Source: Pseudomonadota bacterium (lineage in GTDB: Bacteria > Pseudomonadota > Gammaproteobacteria > Steroidobacterales > MnTg04). Taken from it: DNA of 64,000 nt. The notes below the pieces were generated by a model, which made no database searches, was not told the DNA's origin, and saw only the letters and a list, made by a program, of their open reading frames with translations. Shown one piece after another: positions 10,124 through 19,999 of the stretch (positions are counted from its first letter, which is position 1; each line of letters starts with the position of its first letter). The stretch is taken from assembly GCA_022560735.1 (NCBI GenBank), contig JADFSO010000002.1, forward strand, positions 62,001 to 126,000. Reading direction: 5' to 3'. Position numbers and translations under genes: made by a program.

Positions 10124-12895
10124 TCATCGATCGCCCAGTTTACGAACTTTTTCCATTTGCTCACGCCAGCGGGTCTGCGCGTCTTCCATTTCCGCCACCC
10201 GCCGTTGTTCTTTTTCCACGACCGAGGCTGGCGCGTTGGCGACAAAATTCGGGTTAGCCAATTTTTGCTTGCTGCGTTGCAAATCCTTATCCAGTTTCTC
10301 GATTTGCCTGTTCAGTCTCGCCAGTTCGGCATCGCGGTCGATCAAACCGGCCATCGGCACCAGGATTTCCATCGTACCGAGCAAGGCGGTCGCAGATTCC
10401 GGCGCCTTCTCATCGGCGGCAAGGACATGAATGTTCTGCAGTTTCGCTATGTGCAGCAGAAAGTACAGTTGCTTGTCCAGCCTGCCTCGATCCTCGGGCG
10501 AGGTATTTTTTAGCATCAGCGGCAAGGGTTTGGCCGGTGCGATGTCCATTTCACCGCGAATTTGCCTGACTCCGAGAACCAGGCCTTGCAGCCAGGCCAT
10601 GTCCTGCTCCGCCTGTTCGTCGCGGTCGAATTCGCCGGCGCCGGGGTAGGGCGCGAGCATGATGGTTTCGCCGCCGACGCCGGCCAGCGGAGCGACTTTT
10701 TGCCAGATTTCCTCGCTGATGAACGGCATCAGCGGGTGGATGGCGCGCAACAGGGCTTCGAGCACGGAAATCAGCGTCCTGCGTGCGCCTCTCTTCGCTC
10801 TGTCGCTGGCAGTATCGTCCTGGAGCACGGCCTTTGACAGTTCCAGGTACCAATCGCAGAATTCGTTCCAGGTGAATTCGTACAGGGCCTTCGCCGCGAG
10901 GTCGAGCCGATACACTTTCATCTGTCGTGAAATCTCGGCCGCGGTGGAGCAAAAACGCGATCGGATCCACCGATCCGCGAGGCTGTATTCACAATCGCCG
11001 CCGAGCCCGCAGTCCTGCCCCTCTGTGTTCATCAGCACATAGCGCGCGGCGTTCCACAGCTTGTTGCAAAAATTGCGATAGCCCTCGATACGGCCCAGCT
11101 CGAAACGAATATCCCGGCCGGTCGTCGCTAGGCTGGCAAAAGTGAAACGCAAACTGTCGGCGCCATATGCATCGATGCCATCGGCAAACTGCGCTCGGGT
11201 GGCTTTTTCTATTTTTGGTATCAGGTGCGGCTGCATCAGGCCGCTGGTTCGTTTTTCCAGCAGGCTTTGCAGATCGATGCCATCGATCAGATCGAGCGGG
11301 TCGAGTACGTTGCCCTTGGATTTGGACATTTTCTGGCCATCCTGATCGCGAATCAGGCCATGGATGTAGACTTCCCTGAACGGGACCTCGCCGGTGAATT
11401 TCAGACCCAGCATGATCATGCGGGCGACCCAGAAGAAAATAATGTCAAAACCGGTGACCAGCACGCTGGTTGGATAGAAGGTATCCAGCGCCTTGGTTTT
11501 TTCGGGCCAGCCCAGCGTGGAGAACGGCCACAGCGCCGATGAGAACCAGGTGTCGAGTACGTCTTCGTCCTGGCGCAGTGCGAGTTCCGCCGCTAACTTA
11601 TATTTTTGCCGAACCGCAGCTTCATCGGCCGCGACATAGATATTGCCCTGTTCGTCGTACCAGGCCGGGATGCGGTGTCCCCACCACAGTTGCCGGCTGA
11701 TGCACCAGTCCTGGATGTTGCGCATCCATTCGAAATAAGTCTTCGACCAGTGCGCCGGCACGAAGCGAATATCGCCATTTTCGACGGCGGCAATCGCGGG
11801 TTCCGCCAACGGCGCGATGTTTACGTACCATTGGTCGGTCAGGTAGGGTTCGACGATCGCGTGACTGCGGTCGCCACGCGGAATCACCAGCTTGTGGTCC
11901 TCGATCCGGTCGATCAGATCCAGGGCTGCCAGGTCTTCGACCACCTTTTTCCTGGCAACAAAGCGATCGAGCCCGCGATAGTCTTGCGGGCAATTTTCGT
12001 TCATCGAGGCGTCATCGCCGAGTACATTGATGACATCGAGACCATGTCGCCGGCCAATTTCGTAATCGTTGAAGTCGTGTGCCGGCGTGATTTTTACGCA
12101 ACCGCTGCCAAACTCAGGATCGACGTAATCGTCTGCGATCACCGGGATCAGCCGGTCGCACAATGGCAGACGCACCTTCAGGCCGACCAGCGACGCATAG
12201 CGCCGGTCATCGGGATGGACCGCGACCGCGGTGTCGCCGAGCATGGTCTCGGGACGCGTGGTGGCGACTGTCAAATGGCCATCGCCGTTTGCCAGTGGAT
12301 AGCGCACATGCCAAAGATGGCCGTCTTCTTCCCGCGAGAGGACTTCGAGATCCGATAACGCGGTGCGCAGGACAGGGTCCCAGTTGACCAGTCGTTTGCC
12401 GCGGTATATCAACCCTTCATCGAACAGTCGCTCGAAAACCGTCATTACCGCCGTTGACAGATCTTCATCCATGGTAAATCGTTCGCGGCTCCAGTCCACC
12501 GACGATCCCATGCGTCTGAGCTGCCCTGAAATCCGGTCACCCGATTGTTCCTTCCATTGCCAGACGCGCTTGACGAATTCGTCGCGGCCGAGCTCGCGGC
12601 GATGCAACCCCTCTTCGCCAAGCAGCCGCTCGACCACCATCTGGGTCGCGATGCCCGCGTGATCGGTGCCGGGTTGCCAGAGCGTGTTTTGCCCCAGCAT
12701 CCGGTGGTAACGGGTCAGCGCGTCCATGATCGTGACCTGGAAAGCGTGGCCCATGTGCAAGGTGCCGGTGACGTTCGGTGGCGGGATCATGATGCAATAC
12801 GGCTGTCCCTGGCCCGCCGGCGCGAAGTATCGGTTTTCTTCCCAGCGCTGGTAAATGCGCTGTTCGATTTCCCCGGGGGAATAAGTCTTATCCAT
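10124..12895 (-). CDS. valS: Valyl-tRNA synthetase
   Basis: Charges tRNA-Val. The class I motifs are intact: the HIGH-type motif [14 protein letters not shown] near the N-terminus and KMSKS in [13 protein letters not shown]. The editing domain lies between them, and a C-terminal coiled coil ([20 protein letters not shown]) binds the tRNA. I start at ATG 12895 ([12 protein letters not shown]) because the 21 codons upstream are not family-like. The resulting 923 residues match the usual length. It follows the 104-aa gene and holC on the same strand, an order seen in many proteobacteria. Confidence 0.95.
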   Translation of the reverse strand: MDKTYSPGEIEQRIYQRWEENRYFAPAGQGQPYCIMIPPPNVTGTLHMGHAFQVTIMDALTRYHRMLGQNTLWQPGTDHAGIATQMVVERLLGEEGLHRRELGRDEFVKRVWQWKEQSGDRISGQLRRMGSSVDWSRERFTMDEDLSTAVMTVFERLFDEGLIYRGKRLVNWDPVLRTALSDLEVLSREEDGHLWHVRYPLANGDGHLTVATTRPETMLGDTAVAVHPDDRRYASLVGLKVRLPLCDRLIPVIADDYVDPEFGSGCVKITPAHDFNDYEIGRRHGLDVINVLGDDASMNENCPQDYRGLDRFVARKKVVEDLAALDLIDRIEDHKLVIPRGDRSHAIVEPYLTDQWYVNIAPLAEPAIAAVENGDIRFVPAHWSKTYFEWMRNIQDWCISRQLWWGHRIPAWYDEQGNIYVAADEAAVRQKYKLAAELALRQDEDVLDTWFSSALWPFSTLGWPEKTKALDTFYPTSVLVTGFDIIFFWVARMIMLGLKFTGEVPFREVYIHGLIRDQDGQKMSKSKGNVLDPLDLIDGIDLQSLLEKRTSGLMQPHLIPKIEKATRAQFADGIDAYGADSLRFTFASLATTGRDIRFELGRIEGYRNFCNKLWNAARYVLMNTEGQDCGLGGDCEYSLADRWIRSRFCSTAAEISRQMKVYRLDLAAKALYEFTWNEFCDWYLELSKAVLQDDTASDRAKRGARRTLISVLEALLRAIHPLMPFISEEIWQKVAPLAGVGGETIMLAPYPGAGEFDRDEQAEQDMAWLQGLVLGVRQIRGEMDIAPAKPLPLMLKNTSPEDRGRLDKQLYFLLHIAKLQNIHVLAADEKAPESATALLGTMEILVPMAGLIDRDAELARLNRQIEKLDKDLQRSKQKLANPNFVANAPASVVEKEQRRVAEMEDAQTRWREQMEKVRKLGDR

Positions 12896-12920
12896 AAGAT
12901 TCCTGTCAGAATGCCGGGGG

Positions 12921-13235
12921 TCAGTCGTCTGGGTCCGGCGACACTTCGAGGTAGTCACGCAGGATCTGGTCGATCAATTCCGGGAGTTCGTTGCGCAAGC
13001 GGTTGGACACTTGTTCGAACAACGATGTTTCCATTTCCTGGAAAGCCGAATGCAGCAGCCGGTCGGTCAGCTCGAAGCTGCGGGATGCCAGCTCGGTTTG
13101 CAGTTCGGCCAGGCGGTTCTCATCGAACGCCGGCTGTGCAGCCACCGCGGAATCGGCGCCGGTTTCGGCATCCCCGTTGACTACATCGGTCAGCACCGGG
13201 ATGGGGTCGGGGTTTTTTCCGTCGCTGTCATGCAT
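12921..13235 (-). CDS. Small acidic protein between holC and valS
   Basis: A 104-residue protein. It opens with a short segment (PIPVLTDVV) typical of small proteins encoded next to holC or valS in beta- and gammaproteobacteria (DUF2486-like). An acidic linker and a helical second half ([20 protein letters not shown]) follow. No enzyme motif is visible. It lies 13 bp from holC and 25 bp from valS, so the three genes probably share a transcript. A link to the clamp-loader chi subunit is possible from context only. Confidence 0.7.
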   Translation of the reverse strand: MHDSDGKNPDPIPVLTDVVNGDAETGADSAVAAQPAFDENRLAELQTELASRSFELTDRLLHSAFQEMETSLFEQVSNRLRNELPELIDQILRDYLEVSPDPDD

Positions 13236-13248
13236 ATCGCGGATTATT

Positions 13249-13680
13249 TCACATTCGGTGCGTATTCAGCGAGTAACCGCGATCGCGGTAAAAGCGAAAT
13301 CGCTGGCGCCCGTTCGCCCGCGTCTCCGCCCCGCGGCCAACCAGTTCCGCTACCCTTTCAAAGCGGCTGAATATCTCGGGAACCTCGCTGGCGAGATTGA
13401 TCAGCATGCCGTGATGTTCCCGCGAATCTTCGCCACAGCCGATGACGACCGCCTCGGCACATTTTTCCGTTGCGCCGGACCGGTCCAGGCAGCGGTGGGG
13501 CACGAAACTGCCATCACGAAAAACCCAAAGCAGCTTATCGAGTTGCATGGCCTGTGTGGGGGAGGCCGCGTTTAGATAGACCGTCATGTCGGACAGGTAC
13601 GCTTTTTCCGCAAGGTGGCAAGCCAGCCGCAACCGATCGTGCCGGGATTCCTCGAGTATATAAAAATCGACCCGCGTCAT
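13249..13680 (-). CDS. holC: DNA polymerase III chi subunit
   Basis: Chi subunit of the clamp-loader complex; with psi it links the polymerase to single-strand binding protein. The 143 residues show the family pattern: a start with VDFYIL, the LACHLAEKAY helix, LDKLLWVFRDGSFVPH, then VVIGCGED and LINLASEVPEIFSRFERVAELV. It lies immediately downstream of pepA (7 bp), the usual arrangement. Confidence 0.92.
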   Translation of the reverse strand: MTRVDFYILEESRHDRLRLACHLAEKAYLSDMTVYLNAASPTQAMQLDKLLWVFRDGSFVPHRCLDRSGATEKCAEAVVIGCGEDSREHHGMLINLASEVPEIFSRFERVAELVGRGAETRANGRQRFRFYRDRGYSLNTHRM

Positions 13681-13687
13681 CGCTATC

Positions 13688-15172
13688 TCAACATCGGCTC
13701 AGCAAATACTCCACCAGCATCGCAACCGGCCGCCCTGTCGCTCCCTTGGCTTTGCCGGTTTTCCATGCGGTGCCCGCTATATCGATATGCGCCCAGCGCA
13801 GGCCCTCGGTAAACCGGCCGAGGAAATTGGCGGCGATCGAAGCGCCTCCCTCGCGACCGGCCGAGTTGGCAAAATCCGCAAAATTACTGCGTAGTTGCCG
13901 GTCGTATTCCTCATCCAGCGGCAACCGCCAGGCGCGGTCGCAAGCACGCCGGCCGGCATCCAGCAGTTCCGCAGCCAGCTTGTCGTCCCGCGTCATGATG
14001 CCGCTAAAGGTGCCGCCGAGGGCGACCACGCAGGCGCCGGTCAGCGTGGCGACATCGAGTATCGTGTCCGGCTTGAACCGGCGGGCATAGGTCAGTGCGT
14101 CGCAAAGAATCAGCCGGCCTTCCGCATCGGTGTTCAGGATTTCGATGGTCTTGCCCGACATGCTGGTGATTACGTCGCCAGGGCGGGTCGCGTTGCTGCC
14201 TGGCATGTTCTCGCAACTGGGCACTACCATGATCAGGTTGATCGGCAAGTCGAGTTCCACGACCGCGCGCATGGTGCCGATCACCCCGGCGGCGCCACAC
14301 ATGTCGAACTTCATTTCATCCATTGCCGGTGGCGGCTTGAGGCACACACCACCGGTATCGAAGGTGACGCCCTTGCCGACCAGCACGATCGGTTTGCTAT
14401 CCGCGGCGGCCCCGCGATATTTCAAGACGATGACCCGTACCGGCTCTTTTGCGCCCTGGGTCACCGCCAGCAGCGCGCCCATCCCCAGTTTTTTTATTTG
14501 CGCCGGCCCAAGAATTTCTGCTTGCAGCTTCTTGTGTTTTTTCGCCATATCGCGCGCGGTTTTTGCCAGGTAAGACGGCGTGCAGACATTGGCTGGCAAG
14601 TTGCCCAGGTCCCGGGCGAGGCTCTGTCCGGCGGCAATGCACCGGCCATGGCGGATACCCTTGTCGGCGCTGCGGCGATGTTTCCCCTGGGATATGGCGA
14701 AGCCGATTTTTGCCGGACGGCGGGCGGTCGATTTCCCCGATTTGGTCGTGCGGTACTCATAATTGGCATCGACTGCGGTCTCAACCCCGAGCCGGGTCCA
14801 GCGGTAGATTTCCTCGCTGCCTTCAACATGATGACCCAGGTATGAGATGGCGTTGCGTACGCCACTGCCATGCAGGGTCCTTAGCGCCGCAGCGAGTGAT
14901 TTCCGGTATTGCGACAGATCGTATTTGCCCTTGTCGCCCAGGCCGACCAGCAACAGCCCTCTGAACACGGTATCGCCGACACCGGGCAGCCATATGCAGC
15001 GCGCGGCTTTCGTGGGCAGATCGCCATGCTTTCGCAACTGGTCCAGAAGGCCATGGGTCGCCTGGTTTATCGCCTGGGTCGCCGCCGGCAGATCGCCATT
15101 CGAGTAAACCCCGACGATGGCACAGTCGGTGCGTTGTCCGGCGGGATTTCCGGACCTGGCAAAAAACTCCAT
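13688..15172 (-). CDS. pepA: Leucyl aminopeptidase (M17)
   Basis: Cytosolic dinuclear-metal aminopeptidase; in E. coli PepA also binds DNA. The catalytic C-terminal domain carries the metal-binding and active-site motifs VGKGVTFDTGG and NTDAEGRLIL, with PGDVITSMSGKT between them. The 494 residues match the family length. Ribosome site GGAG precedes the ATG at 15172. The start faces lptF across a 139-bp divergent intergenic region. Confidence 0.95.
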   Translation of the reverse strand: MEFFARSGNPAGQRTDCAIVGVYSNGDLPAATQAINQATHGLLDQLRKHGDLPTKAARCIWLPGVGDTVFRGLLLVGLGDKGKYDLSQYRKSLAAALRTLHGSGVRNAISYLGHHVEGSEEIYRWTRLGVETAVDANYEYRTTKSGKSTARRPAKIGFAISQGKHRRSADKGIRHGRCIAAGQSLARDLGNLPANVCTPSYLAKTARDMAKKHKKLQAEILGPAQIKKLGMGALLAVTQGAKEPVRVIVLKYRGAAADSKPIVLVGKGVTFDTGGVCLKPPPAMDEMKFDMCGAAGVIGTMRAVVELDLPINLIMVVPSCENMPGSNATRPGDVITSMSGKTIEILNTDAEGRLILCDALTYARRFKPDTILDVATLTGACVVALGGTFSGIMTRDDKLAAELLDAGRRACDRAWRLPLDEEYDRQLRSNFADFANSAGREGGASIAANFLGRFTEGLRWAHIDIAGTAWKTGKAKGATGRPVAMLVEYLLSRC

Positions 15173-15311
15173 AAATACTCCAGGTACGCCGCGGGTGATT
15201 GTTTATTGAGCCCCCGACCGGCGTGGTTTAATGTTTGCTCCACGCGGCTTTGCGAAAAGCTCTGTCCGGCGCGAAAGCGGGTTAGTTTACTTGATTCCCG
15301 GGTCATATTGG

Positions 15312-16430
15312 ATGCCATTACTGAGAATTACAGACCGTTATATTTTTCGTGAGGTCGTCACGGTCTGGTTGATGGTGACCTTCGTGCTGTTGTTCTTCCT
15401 GTTTAGCAATGTCGTTGCGAGATTGCTGGCCAGCGCCGCTGCCAACGATTTCGCCCGGGAGAGTCTTGGGGTCCTGCTGGGTCTGACCAGCGTCCGCTTT
15501 CTGACCACGCTGATTCCATTTGCGCTGTTCCTGGCGATGATGCTGGCGCTTGGCCGCATGTACCAGGACAGTGAAATGCCGGCCTTCCAGGCCTGCGGCA
15601 TCGGACCGAAACGCCTGTATCGTCCCTTGTTCATGGTGGCCGTGCCGGTGGCCGCCTTGTTGACCTGGCTTTCGCTGGACCTGGATCCGTGGGCCGCAAA
15701 CCAGCGTTTCAAGCTGGAGCGCGCGGACCAGGCGGTGCTGGCATTCGGCCATCTCGAGGCAGGCAAGTTCAGGACCCTGGGTAGCGGCAATACCGTGTTT
15801 TATGCCGAGCGCGTCGATCAGGATGGTCAGTTGCACAATCTTTTCATCCGCCGTGAAGTTGGCGATCGGCAGGAGATCGTCGTCGCGGCACGCGGCGTCC
15901 AGCGAGTCGATGAACACGGCTTGCAAAGCCTGGTGCTGTTCGATGGCAGGCGCTACGAAGGTGTTCCGGGAGAAGCTGCATACCGCATCATTGAGTTTTC
16001 CGAACACGGGATTCCGATCGAGCCTTCCGAGCCCGATCTGGAGTCTGACGACCTGGAACTGATGTCGACTGCCGAATTGATGGGCGCCACCGATATCGAG
16101 CGCCGGACCGAACTGCATTGGCGCCTGTCACAGCCGGTGTCCGTGCTGGTGCTGACCTTGCTGGTCGTACCTTTGAGCCGGACCGATCCACGTCGCGGGC
16201 GTTACGGCAAACTGATATTCGCGGTACTGATTTACCTGATTTACTCCAACCTGATGGGCTCAGCCCGGATCATGATGAACCAATCGGTGGTTCCGTTCTG
16301 GCTGGGTACCTGGTGGGTACACGGATTGGTGGTTTTGCTTGCCTTGACCCTGTTCGCCCAGCAACGTTTGCGCATGCTCTGGCCGGCGAGAAGAAAACTG
16401 CCGCCGAAGCGCGGGGCGGCGGACGAATGA
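15312..16430 (+). CDS. lptF: LPS export permease LptF
   Basis: Inner-membrane permease of the LptBFGC machine that extracts lipopolysaccharide from the inner membrane. The start is ATG 15312 (MPLLRITDRYIFREV, the classic LptF N-terminus); the frame upstream is not family-like. Six hydrophobic helices flank a periplasmic beta-jellyroll region (about residues 120-260). The stop overlaps the lptG ATG (ATGA). Divergent from pepA, as in E. coli. Confidence 0.95.
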   Translation: MPLLRITDRYIFREVVTVWLMVTFVLLFFLFSNVVARLLASAAANDFARESLGVLLGLTSVRFLTTLIPFALFLAMMLALGRMYQDSEMPAFQACGIGPKRLYRPLFMVAVPVAALLTWLSLDLDPWAANQRFKLERADQAVLAFGHLEAGKFRTLGSGNTVFYAERVDQDGQLHNLFIRREVGDRQEIVVAARGVQRVDEHGLQSLVLFDGRRYEGVPGEAAYRIIEFSEHGIPIEPSEPDLESDDLELMSTAELMGATDIERRTELHWRLSQPVSVLVLTLLVVPLSRTDPRRGRYGKLIFAVLIYLIYSNLMGSARIMMNQSVVPFWLGTWWVHGLVVLLALTLFAQQRLRMLWPARRKLPPKRGAADE

Positions 16431-17497
16431 GCATCTTCGACCGTTACCTGATGAGAGCGACCTTGCAAGGTTGTGCCGTGATGGTAATGGTGCTGGCCGC
16501 ACTCACCTTGTTCGTCAATTTCATTGGCCAGTCAAAATACGTGGGCAACGGCGCCTATGGTCTCGGCGATGCTTTCGTGTTCGCCTTGCTGACTCTGCCA
16601 TCGCAGATTTACCAGGCCATGCCCATAGTCGCCTTGCTCGGCGCGCTGATCGGCCTGGGCGGCCTCGCCGCGCACAGCGAATTGCACGTGATTCGTTTGT
16701 CCGGCGCATCGGTCTGGCGCATGGCCGGGTCCGTGTTGATCGCGGGCAGCGTGCTGCTGGTGCTGACCGGAGCCCTCGGCGAGTTCATTGCGCCACCGCT
16801 CGATCAGGCCGCGCGCCAGTTTCGCACGCTCAAGCAACATCAGAAAATCAGCATCGCCGGTTCCAACACCAGCGCCTGGATCAAGGAAGGCAACGATATA
16901 ATCAGCATCGACCAGATGATGAGCGGCGGGCAGGTCGGCGGCCTGTATATATACCGCTTCGATGATCAGCGTCGCCTGCGCTCGGTGATTCGCGCAGACG
17001 GTGCGCGCACCAATGACGAAGGCGACTGGTTCCTGGAAAACATGCGCGAAAGCCGGTTGAGCGCAGATGGCATATCGGCGTTTTCGGCGGCGCTGTCTGC
17101 GAGCCCGGGTTTGCTGCAACCCGAACTCCTGGAACTGTCGGCGATCGATACCGACCGTTTGTCGGCCCGCGGTCTGTACGAGTATTACCACTATCTGCGT
17201 AAAAACGGTCTTGAAACCAGTCATTACGAGCAGGCGTTCTGGACGCGCATCGCGACCACCGCATCGGTTCCCCTGATGCTGCTGCTCGCGTTGCCGTTCG
17301 TTCTCGGTCCCATGCAACGCAGCGGCATCGGTGCGCGCATGATGGCCGGGATCGTTATCGGGATGAGCTATCGCCTGGGTTCCCGCAGCCTCTATTATTC
17401 GGGCGATGTATTCGATCTGGACCCGCTGCTGGTCGGCTGGGGTCCGGTCGTGCTGCTGGCCGTGCTGGTTAGTGTGGGTTTGAGCCGGGTTCACTGA
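16427..17497 (+). CDS. lptG: LPS export permease LptG
   Basis: Partner of LptF in the LPS export ABC transporter. Starts at ATG 16427 inside the lptF stop codon (MSIFDRYLMRATLQG), giving 356 residues with three N-terminal helices, a periplasmic domain and three C-terminal helices (GPMQRSGIGARMMAGIVIG). The last 7 bp overlap the convergent RDD gene. Confidence 0.95.
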   Translation: MSIFDRYLMRATLQGCAVMVMVLAALTLFVNFIGQSKYVGNGAYGLGDAFVFALLTLPSQIYQAMPIVALLGALIGLGGLAAHSELHVIRLSGASVWRMAGSVLIAGSVLLVLTGALGEFIAPPLDQAARQFRTLKQHQKISIAGSNTSAWIKEGNDIISIDQMMSGGQVGGLYIYRFDDQRRLRSVIRADGARTNDEGDWFLENMRESRLSADGISAFSAALSASPGLLQPELLELSAIDTDRLSARGLYEYYHYLRKNGLETSHYEQAFWTRIATTASVPLMLLLALPFVLGPMQRSGIGARMMAGIVIGMSYRLGSRSLYYSGDVFDLDPLLVGWGPVVLLAVLVSVGLSRVH

Positions 17498-17955
17498 TCG
17501 CGGCGGTCTGCATTCGAGCTGCCGGTCATGACCAGTTCGGTTCCCGACCAGCGGTCATGCCAGGCCAGCCGCTGGTCGCTGCGCAGCAGCCACCAGAAGC
17601 CGAGGCCGAGGGGCGCCCACGACACCAGTGCAAACAACAGCCGCCGGATGACATCGCCCAGGGTCAACCCCTGGCCATCGGAGCGAATCAGCCGGATCTT
17701 CCAGGTCCGCATGCCCAGCGTCTGCCCGCTTGCCAACCAGAAACCGGCAAAGTATCCGGTGACCACGGCGAGCAGGTAAAGCCGGTAGACGATATCGTTG
17801 ATTTCGATGGCGCCACCGGTGAGCGGCATCAGCAGGGCGGTCGCGAGCATCAGCAAGCCCAGCAGCAGCAAGGAGTCGTACAACATGGCGCCCAGCCGGC
17901 GCAGCAGACCCGGTCTCGTTTCAGCGGTACCCATCACGCCGGTAGCCTGGATCAA
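17491..17955 (-). CDS. RDD-family membrane protein
   Basis: A 154-residue protein with three or four hydrophobic helices. The RDD features are present: an Arg-containing first helix (LLRRLGAMLYDSLLLLGLL), the GQTLGMRTWKIRLI segment, and an aspartate in AWHDRWSGTELV. RDD proteins are small membrane proteins, some linked to ion transport; the substrate is unknown. The start may be ATG 17955 or 17934 (MGTAETRPG), and the second is closer to family N-termini. Tail-to-tail overlap with lptG of 7 bp. Confidence 0.8.
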   Translation of the reverse strand: MIQATGVMGTAETRPGLLRRLGAMLYDSLLLLGLLMLATALLMPLTGGAIEINDIVYRLYLLAVVTGYFAGFWLASGQTLGMRTWKIRLIRSDGQGLTLGDVIRRLLFALVSWAPLGLGFWWLLRSDQRLAWHDRWSGTELVMTGSSNADRRDQ

Positions 17956-17977
17956 CGGTGGCGGGATGAACCAGCGT

Positions 17978-19999
17978 TTATCGCCGGTTGCCCGGGCCGT
18001 TGCCGGCGCTGCTCCAGCCGATCATCAGCAGCAATCCCAGCAACCAGCCCAGGCTGCCGCCGCCACCTCCTGATGGCGGCGGTGGAGGCGATGGGGGCGG
18101 GACGACGGCCGCGGCACAAACGGCGCTTTCCGCCGGTGCCGGATCGGTGCTGTTTGGCGCCACGAAAACCTGCAGCGTGCAATCCACGCCGCCGATATCG
18201 CCGGCGACGCCAAACTGATCCTCGTAATTGATCCAGGCGCCGTTCGACCAGTCCACCGCGGTTGCGGGGTTGGCATCCAGCGCAGCCACCGCAAAATCGA
18301 GATTGCCGATCGCCAGGACCGCAGGTACCGCGCCGCTGATATCGAGATCTGCCGCTATCGAGAAATCGGCGACCAGCGCATCGTCTGCATAGCGCAAAAA
18401 ACCGTTCGGCGCGCCGCCGGGCTGATCCAGCCACGCCGATGCCGTATTGATCGGGATGGAGATCGTGGGTTCGCCCGCGACGGTGGGCAGTTCCAGTCGG
18501 GCGCTGCCAGTTGCGCCATCGACGGTCTGCCCGCGAAAACGGACGATAGTCCCGTCGGCATTGCGCCAGCGCATGGGTTTGTTGAACGCCAGCCACAGCC
18601 GGTAATCGCCGCCGGGCACCAACGCGTTATTGCTGGTCACGGAAAGCGTCCGGTCGGTGCCGCCGGCCGCGACCCAGCTCGCTGCATAGACGATGTCGCC
18701 GGTCGCCGCTTCGCTGATCTGCACCGCTTGAATCCTGGGCGGCGCGGCCTGGCGGTAAAACCCCAGCCAGAGCATGTTGGTGACATCGTCGCGCATCCGG
18801 GCCACCTCGTCGTCGGGCAGGATAAAGCCGCTGTGGCCATGCGTGCTGGTCCCGCCGTAGTCCTGGGCGCCGTTCAACGGCTCGGTCTCCAGAGTCCACG
18901 ACGGAATCTGAAAGGTATAGGCGAAATAATCGGCGGTCGTGCCGATACCCTGGTTGCCGACCTCGCCGGGCCCGTCCCGGCCATCGCGGTAAATCCTCGG
19001 CGACGCCACGCGCATGCGGTTCATCAACGCCACGGTGATGTTGTCGCGGCGGGTATTGCCGGTGAGCGGCGTGAAATATATCTGGGTAAAGGCATGGATG
19101 TCGGTGTACATACGCAGCCGATCCGCCGGTCCCAGCGTGGCGCCGTTCTGCAAAGCCAGTATTTCAGGTTCCGAGACCGTGCTCAGGCTGCGAAAAATCA
19201 GGCTGGTCTCGCGTCCCTGGCCCCATGAACCGTTGTTCAGGCCAAAACCGATCGGGCTGTTGCGGTTGAGATCGACGCCCCAGAAATTGTCGCCAACGGT
19301 GGCCAGGTCCGCATCGATCAGGCCCAGCGACACCGGGTTGCGCAGGTTTTTCCGGCGCATCCGGCCGTCCCTCGGCTGACCGGGGTCCGCCGTGACACTG
19401 AGAGCAAAATTTTGCGTCTGGATAAAGCCGTCGATATTCAGTACCGGCAGGATCACGACATTGAGATTTTCGGCCAGGTACTGACCCACGCCGCCATCGG
19501 CCTTGGTCTCGATCAGTGTCTCGAACAATTCAGTCGAGGCTTCCGGCGTTTGCCATTCGCGGGCGTGAGTGCCGGTGTTGACCATGACCGCCGGCTCCGG
19601 CAATCCATCGACGGTCAATTGGTCTGCGGTATCGCCAATCCGGTAGGCCCAGATATCCCGGCCCGACAGCGTCTGACCAACAATGGTGCCGGCGACTTCA
19701 TCGGGGTTCGCGATCATCAGGGCCTGGTGCTGCATATGCAGACTGGCATATTCACGGAACCCGTCCACCGCGGTCAGCGAGGCGACCGGCAGCGGCGGCG
19801 GGTAGCCCAGCGCGATATTCAGACCGCTGCTGTCATTCTCGGTATAGGTGAACCGGACATCGCCGCAACCGGGCGCAAACGGGTTGACGATCTCGTTGAA
19901 CTGGTCGAACAGACACTGGGTGCTTGCATTGGCCGAGACCAGCAGGCCGGCCGCGACACCCAGTCGAGCCAGCAAGGAGCGATTCACCGGGCCAGCCAT
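17978..19999 (-). CDS. Secreted M14 zinc carboxypeptidase with GlyGly-CTERM-like tail
   Basis: A 673-residue exported metallocarboxypeptidase. A hydrophobic N-terminal segment (about residues 9-25) fits a signal peptide. The peptidase domain carries the zinc motif H145-x-x-E148 (GTHAREWQTPEA), the LNIDGF segment, a third zinc ligand candidate in YTDIHAFTQIYF, and the catalytic glutamate region SWTLETEPL. A beta-rich accessory region follows. The tail has a proline-rich stretch, SGGGGGS, a short hydrophobic helix and a terminal arginine pair. This is the layout of the GlyGly-CTERM sorting signal processed by rhombosortase. The 16-bp overlap with the HEAT-like gene upstream implies co-translation. 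Confidence 0.85.
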   Translation of the reverse strand: MAGPVNRSLLARLGVAAGLLVSANASTQCLFDQFNEIVNPFAPGCGDVRFTYTENDSSGLNIALGYPPPLPVASLTAVDGFREYASLHMQHQALMIANPDEVAGTIVGQTLSGRDIWAYRIGDTADQLTVDGLPEPAVMVNTGTHAREWQTPEASTELFETLIETKADGGVGQYLAENLNVVILPVLNIDGFIQTQNFALSVTADPGQPRDGRMRRKNLRNPVSLGLIDADLATVGDNFWGVDLNRNSPIGFGLNNGSWGQGRETSLIFRSLSTVSEPEILALQNGATLGPADRLRMYTDIHAFTQIYFTPLTGNTRRDNITVALMNRMRVASPRIYRDGRDGPGEVGNQGIGTTADYFAYTFQIPSWTLETEPLNGAQDYGGTSTHGHSGFILPDDEVARMRDDVTNMLWLGFYRQAAPPRIQAVQISEAATGDIVYAASWVAAGGTDRTLSVTSNNALVPGGDYRLWLAFNKPMRWRNADGTIVRFRGQTVDGATGSARLELPTVAGEPTISIPINTASAWLDQPGGAPNGFLRYADDALVADFSIAADLDISGAVPAVLAIGNLDFAVAALDANPATAVDWSNGAWINYEDQFGVAGDIGGVDCTLQVFVAPNSTDPAPAESAVCAAAVVPPPSPPPPPSGGGGGSLGWLLGLLLMIGWSSAGNGPGNRR

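Noticed and set aside
10060..10245. 61-codon minus frame at the valS 3' end
   Set aside because: Overlaps valS in another frame and has no start signal or recognisable protein pattern.
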